Shown here in pieces: positions 34,704-44,435 of a DNA stretch of 64,000 bases. The stretch spans positions 95,579 through 159,578 of the forward strand of contig NZ_BLVP01000036.1 of the NCBI RefSeq assembly GCF_013340305.1, written 5' to 3'. Every line of letters begins with the position of its first letter. The stretch's first letter is position 1. Below the pieces are notes generated by a model. That model made no database searches and was not told the origin of the DNA. It saw only the letters and a list, made by a program, of their open reading frames with translations. The position numbers and the translations under genes are program-made. The stretch comes from Desulfovibrio psychrotolerans (lineage in GTDB: Bacteria > Desulfobacterota > Desulfovibrionia > Desulfovibrionales > Desulfovibrionaceae).

Positions 34704-36161
34704 CTACAGCACATCCCATGCGGGACCGGCGGGAGTATCCCGCACGTCCACACCCAGAGCGGCCAGTTTATCACGCAGGGTGTCAGAAAGGGCAAAGTCC
34801 TTTGCCTTCCGGGCTTCCTGCCGCTGCTGTATCAGGTCTTCCACATGGGAAGGAACAATGCCTTTGCGGGCAGCCCTGCACAGCTTCAGTTCATCAAGAA
34901 AGGCGCGCGCGTCCGTTCCGAACAGACCGAGCACGGTATTCCACGATGCAAATTCATCCAGAGCTTTCTGGAAAAGAGCACTCGCTCCCTGACACTTGCG
35001 CAGGTTCTTGTCCTCGGCCACACGATTCAGCAGTCTGACCAGTCCGAATACATGGCCCAGTGCACCGGCGGTATTCATATCGTCTTCCATGGCGGCATGC
35101 CATGCGGTCACATGCTGGTCAAACTCCTCCGTCATTTCGGCGGGCAGTTCCGCACCGGTCCACTTGTCGCGGGCCAGTTCCTCGTGCAGCAGGGCCTTGG
35201 TTTCATAGATGCGCTTGAGATTCTTCTCTGCCTCCTCCATCACGTCAAAGCTGAAGTCGATGGGACTGCGGTAGTGCTTTGTGAGAAGGAAAAACCGAAG
35301 CGTTTCAGGAAGGTATCGCTCAAGAATGTCGCGTATGGTTTTAAAGTTGCCGAGCGACTTGGACATCTTTTCCGAATCCACCTGCACAAACCCGTTGTGC
35401 ACCCAGTAGCGGGCCATGTGCTTGTCCGTTGCCGCTTCCGTCTGGGCGATTTCATTTTCGTGGTGCGGGAAGATAAGGTCCAGACCGCCTCCATGAATAT
35501 CAAGCGGCAGCGGCATGTGCTTTTCGCTCATGGCAGAGCATTCAATATGCCATCCGGGACGTCCCGCACCCCACGGGCTTTGCCAGTGCGGCTCGCCCGG
35601 CTTGGCGCTTTTCCACAGCGCAAAATCCAGCGGGTCTTCCTTTTCCTCGCCGGGGGCAACCCTCGCGCCGGAACGCATTTCGTCAACATCCCGACCGGAA
35701 AGCTTGCCGTATTCCGGGAAGGCGCGCACACGAAAGTACACGTCTCCGGAAGCGGTGGCATAGGCCTTGCCCTTGGCAATCAGGTCCTCGCACAGGGCAA
35801 TCATCTCGCCTATATGCTCTGTGCATCTGGGTTCTATGTCCGCCCGCAGCACATTCAGCCTGTCCATGTCTTCATAGAAGGTGCGTATGTACTTTTCCGC
35901 CACCTCCGTGCTGGAAATGCCTTCCTGATTGGCGCGGACGATAATCTTGTCGTCCACGTCCGTGAAATTGCGGGCAAAGGTCACGTCCAGCCCCTTGCTG
36001 CGCAGGTAGCGGACCAGAACGTCAAAAACCACGGCGGAACGGGCGTGACCTATATGGCAGAGGTCGTATGCGGTTATGCCGCACACGTACATGTTCACTT
36101 TGCCGGGTACGGCGGGAACAAATTCCTCTTTTTTGCGGGTAAGGGTATTGTAGAGTTGCAT
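34704..36161 (-). CDS. cysS: Cysteinyl-tRNA synthetase
   Basis: A 485-residue class I synthetase. CGITAYDLCHIGHARS holds the first zinc cysteine and HIGH-type motif; HIECSAM holds other zinc ligands; KMSKSLGN is near residue 265. The C-terminal helical DALR and anticodon-binding region (KAKDFALSDTLRDKL) is normal. It is adjacent to the BepA-like gene (8-base gap) and to rpiB. Confidence 0.96.
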   Translation of the reverse strand: MQLYNTLTRKKEEFVPAVPGKVNMYVCGITAYDLCHIGHARSAVVFDVLVRYLRSKGLDVTFARNFTDVDDKIIVRANQEGISSTEVAEKYIRTFYEDMDRLNVLRADIEPRCTEHIGEMIALCEDLIAKGKAYATASGDVYFRVRAFPEYGKLSGRDVDEMRSGARVAPGEEKEDPLDFALWKSAKPGEPHWQSPWGAGRPGWHIECSAMSEKHMPLPLDIHGGGLDLIFPHHENEIAQTEAATDKHMARYWVHNGFVQVDSEKMSKSLGNFKTIRDILERYLPETLRFFLLTKHYRSPIDFSFDVMEEAEKNLKRIYETKALLHEELARDKWTGAELPAEMTEEFDQHVTAWHAAMEDDMNTAGALGHVFGLVRLLNRVAEDKNLRKCQGASALFQKALDEFASWNTVLGLFGTDARAFLDELKLCRAARKGIVPSHVEDLIQQRQEARKAKDFALSDTLRDKLAALGVDVRDTPAGPAWDVL

Positions 36162-36170
36162 CGGGCGTTC

Positions 36171-36605
36171 TCAGTTTCCTTCAAAGATATCGATTCGTCG
36201 CTGGTGGCGGCCCCCCTCAAAGGGGGTTTCCAGAAAAATGCGGGCAAGTTCCATGGCAACGCCGGGGCCGGTCACGCGCTCGCCAAGGCAGAGCACGTTG
36301 GCGTTGTTGTGCTGGCGGGTGGCCCGGGCATGGAATTCGTTTGTGCACAGGGCGGCGCGTATACCCGGCTGCCTGTTGGCTGCCATGGACATGCCTATGC
36401 CTGTGCCGCAGATAAGAATGCCGGGAACCTCTTCCGCCAGCACCATATCGCACACCTTGCGGGCAAAGACGGGGTAGTCGCAGCTCTGGGCCGATTCGGG
36501 ACCGGCATCGGAAACGGTGTATCCGAGTGACTCAAGGTGCCGCACGAGCACTTCCTTGAGTGCAAAACCCGCGTGGTCCGAGCCGATGATCACTTTCTTG
36601 GACAT
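36171..36605 (-). CDS. rpiB: Ribose 5-phosphate isomerase B
   Basis: A 144-residue sugar-phosphate isomerase of the RpiB/LacAB family. IGSDHAGFALKE is the N-terminal signature and LICGTGIGMSMAANRQPGIRAAL holds the catalytic cysteine; NNANVLCLGERVTGP is the later family motif. AGAGG precedes the ATG. Confidence 0.94.
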   Translation of the reverse strand: MSKKVIIGSDHAGFALKEVLVRHLESLGYTVSDAGPESAQSCDYPVFARKVCDMVLAEEVPGILICGTGIGMSMAANRQPGIRAALCTNEFHARATRQHNNANVLCLGERVTGPGVAMELARIFLETPFEGGRHQRRIDIFEGN

Positions 36606-36656
36606 GGAATTACCTCTGTATGGGCGGTGGGCCGTCTTCCCGGCAGGAAGTTCCGA

Positions 36657-37016
36657 CTAGTCGCGGTTGTTGTGGGGCGCACGTTCCCGTGCCCTGTTGG
36701 CAGCATCTTCCTGTTCCGAGCGCAGACGCAGAATTTCGTCCTGCAGAAACTGCACCTGCCGGGCGGAGCGGATCATATCAAAAGAAGGCGGCACGGCTTC
36801 TTCACCGGAGGCGGCAAGATGTTCGGCAGTATGCCTGCCAAGCGCAGCGCATTCTTCGTCCAGCCGTCTTTGCAACTGGCGCAGTTCAAAGGCTCTGCCT
36901 GCTCCCACGAGCAACAGTCTCATCTCTCCCAGCCATACCTGAAATCCTATGCGCAGGTTGCGCAGAATAGTGGTTTCCGGCTGTACCCCGGCGTGTTGGT
37001 TATTTTCTGTAGTCAT
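36657..37016 (-). CDS. Small coiled-coil protein, function unknown
   Basis: A 119-residue protein I do not recognise. Residues about 15-110 are mostly helical with heptad-like L/I/V positions (ILRNLRIGFQVWLGEMRLLL; FELRQLQRRLDEECAAL; QFLQDEILRLRSEQED), and the C-terminus is charged. No signal peptide. GGAGG precedes the ATG at 37016, so a longer reading from 37133 is discarded. It is between rpiB and a lipoprotein gene. Confidence 0.6.
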   Translation of the reverse strand: MTTENNQHAGVQPETTILRNLRIGFQVWLGEMRLLLVGAGRAFELRQLQRRLDEECAALGRHTAEHLAASGEEAVPPSFDMIRSARQVQFLQDEILRLRSEQEDAANRARERAPHNNRD

Positions 37017-37048
37017 TGCATCCTCCGGTAAACCGGGGCTTGATGATG

Positions 37049-37945
37049 TCAGTTGCGCGGCAGGGGCTTGATGTGCGTTCCTGCAGGAATGTCCACCGCC
37101 AACTGAGCGTCGGAGAAGGGCGTTTCCGGCCATGCCCGTTCCCGTATGAGCAGGATGGCGTTCTTGTCTTCTCCCATCTGGATGGTGAAGCGGCGGGGCA
37201 GGGCCTCCGGCGTGTCATACCCGGCAATGGTCAGCGCCATGCGGTTGGTTCCTTTGCCTGCCACCCACTCTTCTGGCTGACCGGCAGCGTTCAGCCGCAA
37301 TACGCTGCCGTGGCCGTCTCTGGAAGTGGCGGGAAGAGTATAGGCAAAGCCGCCTCCGGGGGCAATGGCAACCGAGGAGTATTCCCCAGGTATTACGCGG
37401 TCAAACCTGCCTGTCATCAGATTGCCCAGATCGCGGATGCCGAATGGCACAGGCAGACCAAAGCGGAGCAGCACGTTCCCGGTGTCGTTGTTCACATAGG
37501 CCTTCTGTCCGCGGGGGTCATAAGCGACAAAGGAATGGCTGTCCTGCCGTATAAGGGCAAGGGTCTGGCCCACACCGGCCTCAATGTCTATGCGCATGGG
37601 ATCCAGCCCGTTGCCCCATGCCCGCAGCACGAGGCGGTGGCCGGAGTCCGGCGTCGAGTAGCGCAGCGATGCGCCGATGAGGAAGGGCGCTTCGGAGTTT
37701 CTGCTTTTGGCGGTGTGCAGATACTGCAGCCAAAGGGCGTGCGCTGTCTCACGCACGGCAGGGTCCTGAATGGCCTCCGGCGGCAACGTCTGCCGCGTGG
37801 CACAGCCGGAGAGTGCGGCCAGTGCCAGCAGGAGCACGGCGGAGAGAAGAATGGGCATGCGTCGCGGCGTCGCACTCTGTCCGTTTCCGTGGCACGAACA
37901 GGAGAAATGCGGCAGAAGCGCGTGAAGCCTCCGTGCTATGGGCAT
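37049..37945 (-). CDS. Outer-membrane lipoprotein, LolB/DUF4292-like
   Basis: A 298-residue predicted lipoprotein. A hydrophobic stretch (MPILLSAVLLLALAALSGC) ends in lipobox LSGC; the mature part begins ATRQTLPP. The pattern of beta strands after that (LRAWGNGLDPMRIDIEAGVGQTLALIRQDS; KAYVNNDTGN) fits a LolB-like half-barrel, but the match is weak. The start is uncertain: ATG 37945, 37987 (overlapping the upstream gene) or 37858. The preceding gene is the TPR lipoprotein. Confidence 0.6.
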   Translation of the reverse strand: MPIARRLHALLPHFSCSCHGNGQSATPRRMPILLSAVLLLALAALSGCATRQTLPPEAIQDPAVRETAHALWLQYLHTAKSRNSEAPFLIGASLRYSTPDSGHRLVLRAWGNGLDPMRIDIEAGVGQTLALIRQDSHSFVAYDPRGQKAYVNNDTGNVLLRFGLPVPFGIRDLGNLMTGRFDRVIPGEYSSVAIAPGGGFAYTLPATSRDGHGSVLRLNAAGQPEEWVAGKGTNRMALTIAGYDTPEALPRRFTIQMGEDKNAILLIRERAWPETPFSDAQLAVDIPAGTHIKPLPRN

Positions 37946-37949
37946 GGTA

Positions 37950-39686
37950 CTATTTTTCCTGAAGTTTCTTCTTGATTTCATCGGCATTTCCCGGGTTCAT
38001 CTTCAAAGCTTCCCGGTATCCCTTACGGGCTTCTGCCTTCCGGCCCATGGCCTTGGCAATATCGCCATAGTGTTCCCATATGGTGGGGTCTTCCACGCCA
38101 AGCGAGAGACAGCGGTTAATGGCTTCCCATGCCTCTTCCAGATTACCCAGCCGGTAATGTACCCAGGCAAGGGAATCCACAATGTACGCCTTGTCCGGTT
38201 CCTGCTTGAGCGCAGTCTCAATGAGCACAAGGGCGCGCTCAAGGTTCAGTCCCTTGTCCGCCAGTGTGTATCCCACGTAATTCAGGGCCTGCGGATTTTC
38301 CGGGTCTATGGTGATAACCCGCTCCATGGTCTGAAAGGCTCGCTCCTTGTCCCCGGCAAGGTCGTAAATTGACCCCTTGGAGAAAAGCAGTTCCGGGTCA
38401 TCGGACCATCGGGCAAGGGCCTCATCCAGAGTGGCGTGGGCCTCGTCAAACAATTGCATGGAGGCGAGCATGTCCACTTCCATGTCCCAGAATTCTCTGT
38501 CGCCGGGGTCAGAGGTCCGTCCCTGCGTCACTATCTGCAACGCTTCGTCCTTGCGGTCCACCTCATAGAGCAGCTGTGCGCGGAAACGGGCACTTTTAGC
38601 CCACAGCGGGCTGTGCTCCGGTATGTTCTCCAGCAGATCCACGGCCCGTGCAAAATCCTTGTCCACCGAAAAGGCTATGAGTGCGAGATGAAAAAAGACC
38701 TCGGCGGGCGGATTGTTCTGGTCGGCAAGCGGTTCGAGCAGCTCCCTGGCGTGTTCGTTGAATCCTTCCTCCATGAACGCTGTTGCCGCCTGCAGATGAA
38801 AACCCGTCTCTTCCGGCCCGTTCTTGGCTATGGAAAGTGCTTTGTCGGGCCTGTTCAGCTTTATGTTCAGGGCAATGAGCCGCAGCCACACTTCCTGCCC
38901 TGCCTGACCAAGCTCGATGATGCGCTCATAGGTCTTTTCCGCAGCGACGTAGTCCTTCATCACCTCATACAGAAAAGCCAGTTCAGCCCAAGCCTCCACA
39001 AAGTCGCTGTTGGATTTTACAGCGGCCTTTAGTTCGCGCTCAGCATCCCTGAATTTCTTAAGGTTAATGTAGGCGCGCGACAGGTAGTACCGGGTAAGCG
39101 GGCCGGAACGGATGGCAGATGGTGCGGCCAGAAGGTCCGCCGCTTCGGCGAAACGGTCATGGGCCAGAAGTACCTGTCCCAGATGCAGCCGGGCGTCGGC
39201 CGATTCGGGGTTGCGGGTTATGAGGTCCCGCAAAATCCCCACCGCCTCGTCAATGCGGTTTTCTTCCAGATAGGTTTCCGCCAGCAGCACTGTCAGATCA
39301 AAGTGGTCAGGAAATTTCTCCAGCCCCATTTTGGCTATGTCGCGGGCAAGGGTAATCTCCTTGCGCAGTCCGTAAAAGCGCGCAGCATCCAGAAATACCG
39401 GAACACCGGGGTCCAGTTGCAGCAACTGCCCGATAGCCCTTCCGCCGGCGCGCAGATCGTTGTTGCGGGCCGCCTCGTCCAGCATGAGGTAGTAGTAAAC
39501 CTGCGCGGCTTCAGGCGTCATGGTCAGCTTCTGACCGGAATCGGGAGGAGCCGCCTGTGTTTCAGGCTCCGCAGGCTTAGGCGACATGGTCGGCTGGCGA
39601 ACGCATGCGGTCGCCGCAAGGCTCAGGCAGATCAATGCGCATGCGGCGGTGTTGCGCATCAGGCGTGAAGAGGAGCGTGCTGTCAT
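37950..39686 (-). CDS. TPR-repeat lipoprotein
   Basis: A 578-residue envelope protein. Signal with lipobox LAATAC near residue 28 of this start. From about residue 60 to the end about fifteen TPR-like helical pairs follow (for example LTVLLAETYLEENRIDEAVGIL; LTRYYLSRAYINLKKFRDAE; AYIVDSLAWVHYRLGNLEEAW). Such lipoproteins scaffold envelope machines; no partner can be named. Start choice is weak: ATG 39686 has no clear ribosome site; ATG 39722, inside rpoH, has AAGGA but with no spacer. Confidence 0.8.
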   Translation of the reverse strand: MTARSSSRLMRNTAACALICLSLAATACVRQPTMSPKPAEPETQAAPPDSGQKLTMTPEAAQVYYYLMLDEAARNNDLRAGGRAIGQLLQLDPGVPVFLDAARFYGLRKEITLARDIAKMGLEKFPDHFDLTVLLAETYLEENRIDEAVGILRDLITRNPESADARLHLGQVLLAHDRFAEAADLLAAPSAIRSGPLTRYYLSRAYINLKKFRDAERELKAAVKSNSDFVEAWAELAFLYEVMKDYVAAEKTYERIIELGQAGQEVWLRLIALNIKLNRPDKALSIAKNGPEETGFHLQAATAFMEEGFNEHARELLEPLADQNNPPAEVFFHLALIAFSVDKDFARAVDLLENIPEHSPLWAKSARFRAQLLYEVDRKDEALQIVTQGRTSDPGDREFWDMEVDMLASMQLFDEAHATLDEALARWSDDPELLFSKGSIYDLAGDKERAFQTMERVITIDPENPQALNYVGYTLADKGLNLERALVLIETALKQEPDKAYIVDSLAWVHYRLGNLEEAWEAINRCLSLGVEDPTIWEHYGDIAKAMGRKAEARKGYREALKMNPGNADEIKKKLQEK

Positions 39687-39706
39687 GGGGGAGGTGTCCC
39701 TCGGAC

Positions 39707-40768
39707 TTAACGGTTGATCCATTCCTTGGAAAAATCCTTAATCTCCCGGAACAGGTGGTCCCGGATTTTCTGGAGCAGGCGGGCCTCAATCTGTCGGACC
39801 CGCTCCCTCGTAATGTCATATTTCTCGCCAATTTCCCGGAGCGTGACGGGGTCTTCAGAGAGCAGCCGCCCGTGCAGTATTTCCAATTCCTTGTCATTGA
39901 GCAAGGGCTCAATGGTCTTGAGGTGTTCCCTGAGCATAGTGCTTAATTCGTTGTTGGCAAGCACATCTTCCACTCCGGGCCCAAGAGCGGGCAGAAAGTC
40001 CATACGGGTAGCCGTAGAGCCTTCGTCGCCCACAGGAATGTCCAGCGACATGTCGTTGCTGTTCAGCCGCTGCTCCATTTCCACGATCTGCTCTTCAGAA
40101 ACGTTCAGCTTTTCAGAAAGCATGGCCGAATCGGGCGAAAAGCCCTGCGAAATAAGCCTCTGGCGCTCTTTGTTCAGGTTGTAGAACAGTTTGCGCTGAG
40201 CCTGCGTGGTGCCTATCTTCACCAGCCGCCAGTTGTCCATGATGAATTTAAGGATATAGGCCTTTATCCAGAAGGAGGCATAGTAGGAAAATTTAATGCC
40301 CTTTTCGGGATCGAACTTGTGCACTGCGCGCATAAGTCCCACGTTGCCTTCCTGCACCAGGTCAAGCACGTTCTGCATCCAGCGGCGTTGGAAATCCATG
40401 GCTATTTTTACGACAAGACGCAGATGCGAAGAGACAAGACGGAAGGCGGCGTCCTGATCACCTTCGTCCAGAACCTTGCGTGCAAGCTGAAACTCCTCGT
40501 CCGGCTTGAGCAGCGGAAATTTGCTGATTTCACGCAGGTACAGGTGCAGCGAGTCCTTGGAAGAAGCCTTGTCCGGCGAGAGTGCGAACGGAACAGGGGC
40601 GAGTGAGCTTTCCAGGTCGATGGTTACGTCATCGTCCAGGTCGATGAAATCCTCGTCAAGCTCCAGCGATTCGTCCTCATCCTCTTCAGGGCCGTCCAGT
40701 ACCTCAACCTCGGTTTCTTCGTGTTCCGGGAGTATATCTTTTTTCTGGGAATTCTTGGATTTGGTCAT
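39707..40768 (-). CDS. rpoH: Heat-shock sigma factor, RpoH (sigma-32) family
   Basis: A 353-residue sigma factor. Region 2 ([45 protein letters not shown]) and region 4 ([25 protein letters not shown]) are complete, and [13 protein letters not shown] is the RpoH box. The first about 65 residues form an acidic extension (many D/E between residues 10 and 60) absent from E. coli RpoH. The gene is divergent from metH. A weak promoter-like TTGAAA-N15-TATACC lies upstream. Confidence 0.87.
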   Translation of the reverse strand: MTKSKNSQKKDILPEHEETEVEVLDGPEEDEDESLELDEDFIDLDDDVTIDLESSLAPVPFALSPDKASSKDSLHLYLREISKFPLLKPDEEFQLARKVLDEGDQDAAFRLVSSHLRLVVKIAMDFQRRWMQNVLDLVQEGNVGLMRAVHKFDPEKGIKFSYYASFWIKAYILKFIMDNWRLVKIGTTQAQRKLFYNLNKERQRLISQGFSPDSAMLSEKLNVSEEQIVEMEQRLNSNDMSLDIPVGDEGSTATRMDFLPALGPGVEDVLANNELSTMLREHLKTIEPLLNDKELEILHGRLLSEDPVTLREIGEKYDITRERVRQIEARLLQKIRDHLFREIKDFSKEWINR

Positions 40769-40974
40769 TGTTTCGTCTTGTTGGAAATCTCGGATGCTTT
40801 GGCCGGACGCCGAACGCGATAGGCATAACATATGAATGGTATAGTTTTCGTTTGTCCTTTTCAATGTTTTTCAGTAGACCGGATCGGGCAATGATCATGA
40901 TGGGTTCCCGACTGGCGCGCGTTGCCGCCGGAGAACGGGGTAACGATACTACGCTTTTTGCCGAGGGATAGCAC

Positions 40975-43392
40975 GTGCTTGATTTCAGACGGGCCTTACA
41001 CGAAGGGCGTTTTCTGTTTTTTGACGGTGGTATGGGAACCATGCTGCAGGCAAGGGGCTTGCCTGCGGGCGTGAGCCCGGAAATGTGGTGTCTGTCCAAC
41101 CCGGATGTGCTTAAGGGTATCCATCTGGACTACGCCCGCGCCGGGGCCGATGTACTCACCACAAACACCTTTGGCGGCACCCGCTACAAAATGCCTGCGG
41201 GAACGGATATCGTCGGGTTCAACCGCGCCATGGCCCACGCCGCGCGCCGCGCTGCGCAGGAGGCTGGCCGTCCGGTGTTCGTGGCGGGCAGTGTCGGGCC
41301 CACAGGGCATTTCCTCAGGCCGCTCGGCGATGTGGACTTCCATGAACTGGTGGATGCCTTCAAGGAACAGATGCGCGGTCTGGTGGAAGGCGGGGTGGAC
41401 CTCATCCTTCTGGAAACCCACTTTGACATCGCGGAACTGCGCGCCGCCGTTGTTGCCGCACGCGAGGTCTGCGACCTGCCCGTGGGCGCGTCCATGACCT
41501 TTGAAAACGGCGTAAGCCTTACGGGCAGCGCGCCGGACGTGTTCGTGGAAACGGCGGTCAACATGGGAGTGGACCTTGTGGCCACCAACTGCAGCGCCGG
41601 CCCCGAGCAGATGGTCGCCGTGGTGGAACACATGCTGGCTGTCTCTTCCGTCCCCGTGCTGGTCATGCCTAACGCCGGACTGCCGGAACTGGATGCGGCG
41701 GGCAACACTGTCTTCAGGCTCAACCCGGCATCCTTTGCGGAGCAGACCAGACGCTTTGCGGAAATGGGCGTGCGCTGTATGGGCGGATGCTGCGGCACCA
41801 CGCCGGATCATATCGCCGCGCTCAAGCAGGCCGTTGCGGATGTGCCGTGTCAGCCCGTGCGTGCGCCGCAGGCGGGAATGGCGGTCACATCCCGCGCTGC
41901 GCTGGTCCATTTCGGCGAGCGGCATCCCGTGCGCATCATCGGCGAGCGCATTAACCCCACGGGCAAGAAGCAGCTTATCGCGGAATTGCAGAACGGCCAG
42001 TTCACCACCTGCATGATGTTCGTACAGGAACAGGTCGATTGTCATGCGCCGCTGCTGGACGTGAACGTGGGCGCACCCATGGTGGATGAAACAGTGCTCC
42101 TGCCGGAACTTGTGGGCCGCATTGTTTCACAGTATCCCGTGCCGCTGGTGCTGGACACCTCGAACATGGACGCTCTGGAAAACGCTCTCGCCATGTATCC
42201 CGCTTCGCCCCTTGTGAACTCCATCAGCGGCGAACCGGGGCGCTTGGAGCGGCTCGGCCCGCTCTGCCGCAAGTTCGGCGCGCCGTTCATCCTGCTGCCC
42301 CTCAAGGGCCGCAAGCTGCCCGTGGCGGCGCCTGAACGTATTGCCATCATAGAAGAACTGCTCGCGCAGGCAGACGCGCTGGGTATTCCGCGCCGTCTCA
42401 TCATGGTGGACGTGCTGGCGCTGGCGGTTTCTTCCAAGGCAGAGGCCGCCAAGGCGTGTCTGGAAACCATCCGCCATTGCACGCGGGAACTGGGGCTGCC
42501 CACTACCATCGGGCTTTCGAACATTTCCTTCGGCCTTCCTGCGCGCGGTCTGCTGAACAGCACCTTCCTCGCCATGGCGGCTGCGGAAGGGCTTTCCTCC
42601 TGCATCGCGCACCCCGGCAACGCGCGTATCCGCGAAACGCTTGCCGCAGCAGAAGTACTGCTGGGCCGCGATGCCAACGCCGCTCAGTTCATCGCCGATT
42701 ATGCGGAATGGAAACCGGGCAACGCCACGGTTGCGGGTGGAGGAGCCGTCTTTACTGGTGCCGCTGCCACCGCATACGAGGCAGTGGTGAAGGGAGACAA
42801 GGACAACGTGGTGGAACTGGTCCGCAAGGAGCTGGAAGGGGGCAAAACCGCGTTCGAAGTGGTGAACGGAATGCTCATCCCTGCCATAACCGAAGTGGGC
42901 GGAAAATATGAGCGCAAGGAGTACTTCCTGCCTCAACTGCTGCGTTCGGCAGAGACCATGCAGCACGGGTTCGCCTTCCTCAGGCCCATGCTGGAGGAGT
43001 CTGGTGAATCAGGCGTAAAACCCACCATAGTCATGGCAACGGTGGAGGGCGATATCCACGATATAGGCAAAAATATCGTCTGCCTCATGCTCGGCAATCA
43101 CGGTTTCAACGTGGTGGACCTCGGCAAGGACGTGAAGGCGCAGGCCATCGTGGACGCCGCCGAAAAACATGGTGCCGGCATCATCGGCCTTTCCGCCCTC
43201 ATGACCACCACCATGGTGCGCATGCAGGATACCGTAGACCTTTTGCGCGAGCGTGGACTCGACCACATCAAGGTCATGGTAGGCGGCGCCGTGGTTACAC
43301 AGGCCTTTGCGGACGCCATAGGAGCCCACGGCTATTCCGTGGACGCCGTTTCCGCAGTACGGATCGCGCAGTCATTTGCCGCTGCACCATAG
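40975..43392 (+). CDS. metH: Cobalamin-dependent methionine synthase, short form
   Basis: An 805-residue enzyme with three modules: homocysteine-binding (residues about 1-300; zinc cysteines in GGCCGTTP), methyltetrahydrofolate-binding (about 315-600; IGERINPTGKKQLI), and B12-binding with cap (about 615-805; VVNGMLIPAITEVGGKYERKEY and GDIHDIGKNIVCLML, with DxHxxG). The C-terminal reactivation domain that binds SAM in E. coli MetH is absent, so another protein must reactivate the cobalamin. The GTG start follows GAGG. Confidence 0.93.
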   Translation: MLDFRRALHEGRFLFFDGGMGTMLQARGLPAGVSPEMWCLSNPDVLKGIHLDYARAGADVLTTNTFGGTRYKMPAGTDIVGFNRAMAHAARRAAQEAGRPVFVAGSVGPTGHFLRPLGDVDFHELVDAFKEQMRGLVEGGVDLILLETHFDIAELRAAVVAAREVCDLPVGASMTFENGVSLTGSAPDVFVETAVNMGVDLVATNCSAGPEQMVAVVEHMLAVSSVPVLVMPNAGLPELDAAGNTVFRLNPASFAEQTRRFAEMGVRCMGGCCGTTPDHIAALKQAVADVPCQPVRAPQAGMAVTSRAALVHFGERHPVRIIGERINPTGKKQLIAELQNGQFTTCMMFVQEQVDCHAPLLDVNVGAPMVDETVLLPELVGRIVSQYPVPLVLDTSNMDALENALAMYPASPLVNSISGEPGRLERLGPLCRKFGAPFILLPLKGRKLPVAAPERIAIIEELLAQADALGIPRRLIMVDVLALAVSSKAEAAKACLETIRHCTRELGLPTTIGLSNISFGLPARGLLNSTFLAMAAAEGLSSCIAHPGNARIRETLAAAEVLLGRDANAAQFIADYAEWKPGNATVAGGGAVFTGAAATAYEAVVKGDKDNVVELVRKELEGGKTAFEVVNGMLIPAITEVGGKYERKEYFLPQLLRSAETMQHGFAFLRPMLEESGESGVKPTIVMATVEGDIHDIGKNIVCLMLGNHGFNVVDLGKDVKAQAIVDAAEKHGAGIIGLSALMTTTMVRMQDTVDLLRERGLDHIKVMVGGAVVTQAFADAIGAHGYSVDAVSAVRIAQSFAAAP

Positions 43393-43404
43393 GAGTGTTT
43401 TTTT

Positions 43405-43944
43405 ATGTATCCTACCTATTGTTCAGAAGGCTCTGTGCAGGCCCGCAGGGGACTTTTTTCCCGGTGGGCAACCCTGCTGTGCGCACTTGCGTTTATGCTG
43501 GTTCTGGGAGCCGGTTGCGCGCAGGCGGAAAAAGAGGCCGTAACCGCGGTGGAAGAGATTTCAGCCACCGACCTGCTCACCAAAATCCGGGCAGAGCGCG
43601 GCAAGGTTGTGGTGGTGAATTTTTTTGCTTCGTGGTGCCCCCCCTGCAAGGTGGAAGTACCGGAGCTTATACGCCTGCGCAATGAAGTCAGCGAGGAACA
43701 TATGGTGCTGCTCGGCGTTTCCGTAGACGAGAATCCGTCTGAACTGCAGGCCATGGTGGCCCGTGCGGGCTTCAATTATCCCGTTTTCAGAGCCAAGCAG
43801 GATCTGCCCCCCGTCTTCAATATCTCCTCCATCCCCCGCCTGCTTATCTACGACACCAGAGGCGCTCTGGTTGTGGACCATGTGGGCGTGGCCGATCAGG
43901 CGGCTTTGTCCGCCAAGGTTGATGAACTGAAGAGGAACAACTAG
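43405..43944 (+). CDS. TlpA/ResA-like thioredoxin-fold lipoprotein
   Basis: A 179-residue periplasmic thiol-disulfide protein. The N-terminal segment (RRGLFSRWATLLCALAFMLVLGAGC) ends in a lipobox. The active site is FFASWCPPCKVEVP (WCPPC); VNFFASW and the cis-Pro region SSIPRLLIYDT follow. It starts 12 bases after metH and its stop directly precedes the next gene, so metH-tlpA-GNAT form an operon. Confidence 0.88.
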   Translation: MYPTYCSEGSVQARRGLFSRWATLLCALAFMLVLGAGCAQAEKEAVTAVEEISATDLLTKIRAERGKVVVVNFFASWCPPCKVEVPELIRLRNEVSEEHMVLLGVSVDENPSELQAMVARAGFNYPVFRAKQDLPPVFNISSIPRLLIYDTRGALVVDHVGVADQAALSAKVDELKRNN

Positions 43945-44412
43945 ATGGGCAAGCCCTATATCCGCAAGGCCCGCATGCAGGATGTGAAGGCAGTGCACAA
44001 GCTGCTCATGGAATGCTCGGGGCAGGGGCTGCTGCTGCCCCGCCCGTTGAACCAGCTATACGGACATCTTCGCGAGTTTTACGTGGTGGACCCTGACGAT
44101 GGCGGTCCCATACAGGGCTGCTGCGCCCTTGCCATTGTGTGGGACGGTCTTGCAGAGGTCCGTTCCCTTGCGGTGGATGAGCGGCTGAGAGGACAGGGCT
44201 TCGGGCGTAAGCTGGTGGAGGCGTGCCTGAGCGAGTCGCTCACGCTGGGTATTTACAAAGTCTTCACTCTCACCTATCAGGACTCCTTTTTCAGGAAAAT
44301 GGGATTTGCAGAGGTTTCTAAGGATGTGCTACCCCAAAAGGTGTGGGCAGACTGCATCAATTGTCCCAAATTCCCGGAATGTGATGAAATTGCCATGCAG
44401 ATTGATCTGTAG
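43945..44412 (+). CDS. GNAT-family N-acetyltransferase (N-acetylglutamate synthase-like)
   Basis: A 155-residue protein that starts on the base after the previous stop. The acetyl-CoA loop is VDERLRGQGFGRKLVEACL; the N-terminal RKARMQDVKAVHKLL and the pattern FFRKMGFAEV are those of the short ArgA-type NAG synthases. The C-terminus has a CINCPKFPEC cysteine cluster typical of these. It is possibly the arginine-pathway enzyme; no other arg gene is close. Confidence 0.75.
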   Translation: MGKPYIRKARMQDVKAVHKLLMECSGQGLLLPRPLNQLYGHLREFYVVDPDDGGPIQGCCALAIVWDGLAEVRSLAVDERLRGQGFGRKLVEACLSESLTLGIYKVFTLTYQDSFFRKMGFAEVSKDVLPQKVWADCINCPKFPECDEIAMQIDL

Positions 44413-44435
44413 CATCGCACACGGAGCGTGACGGA

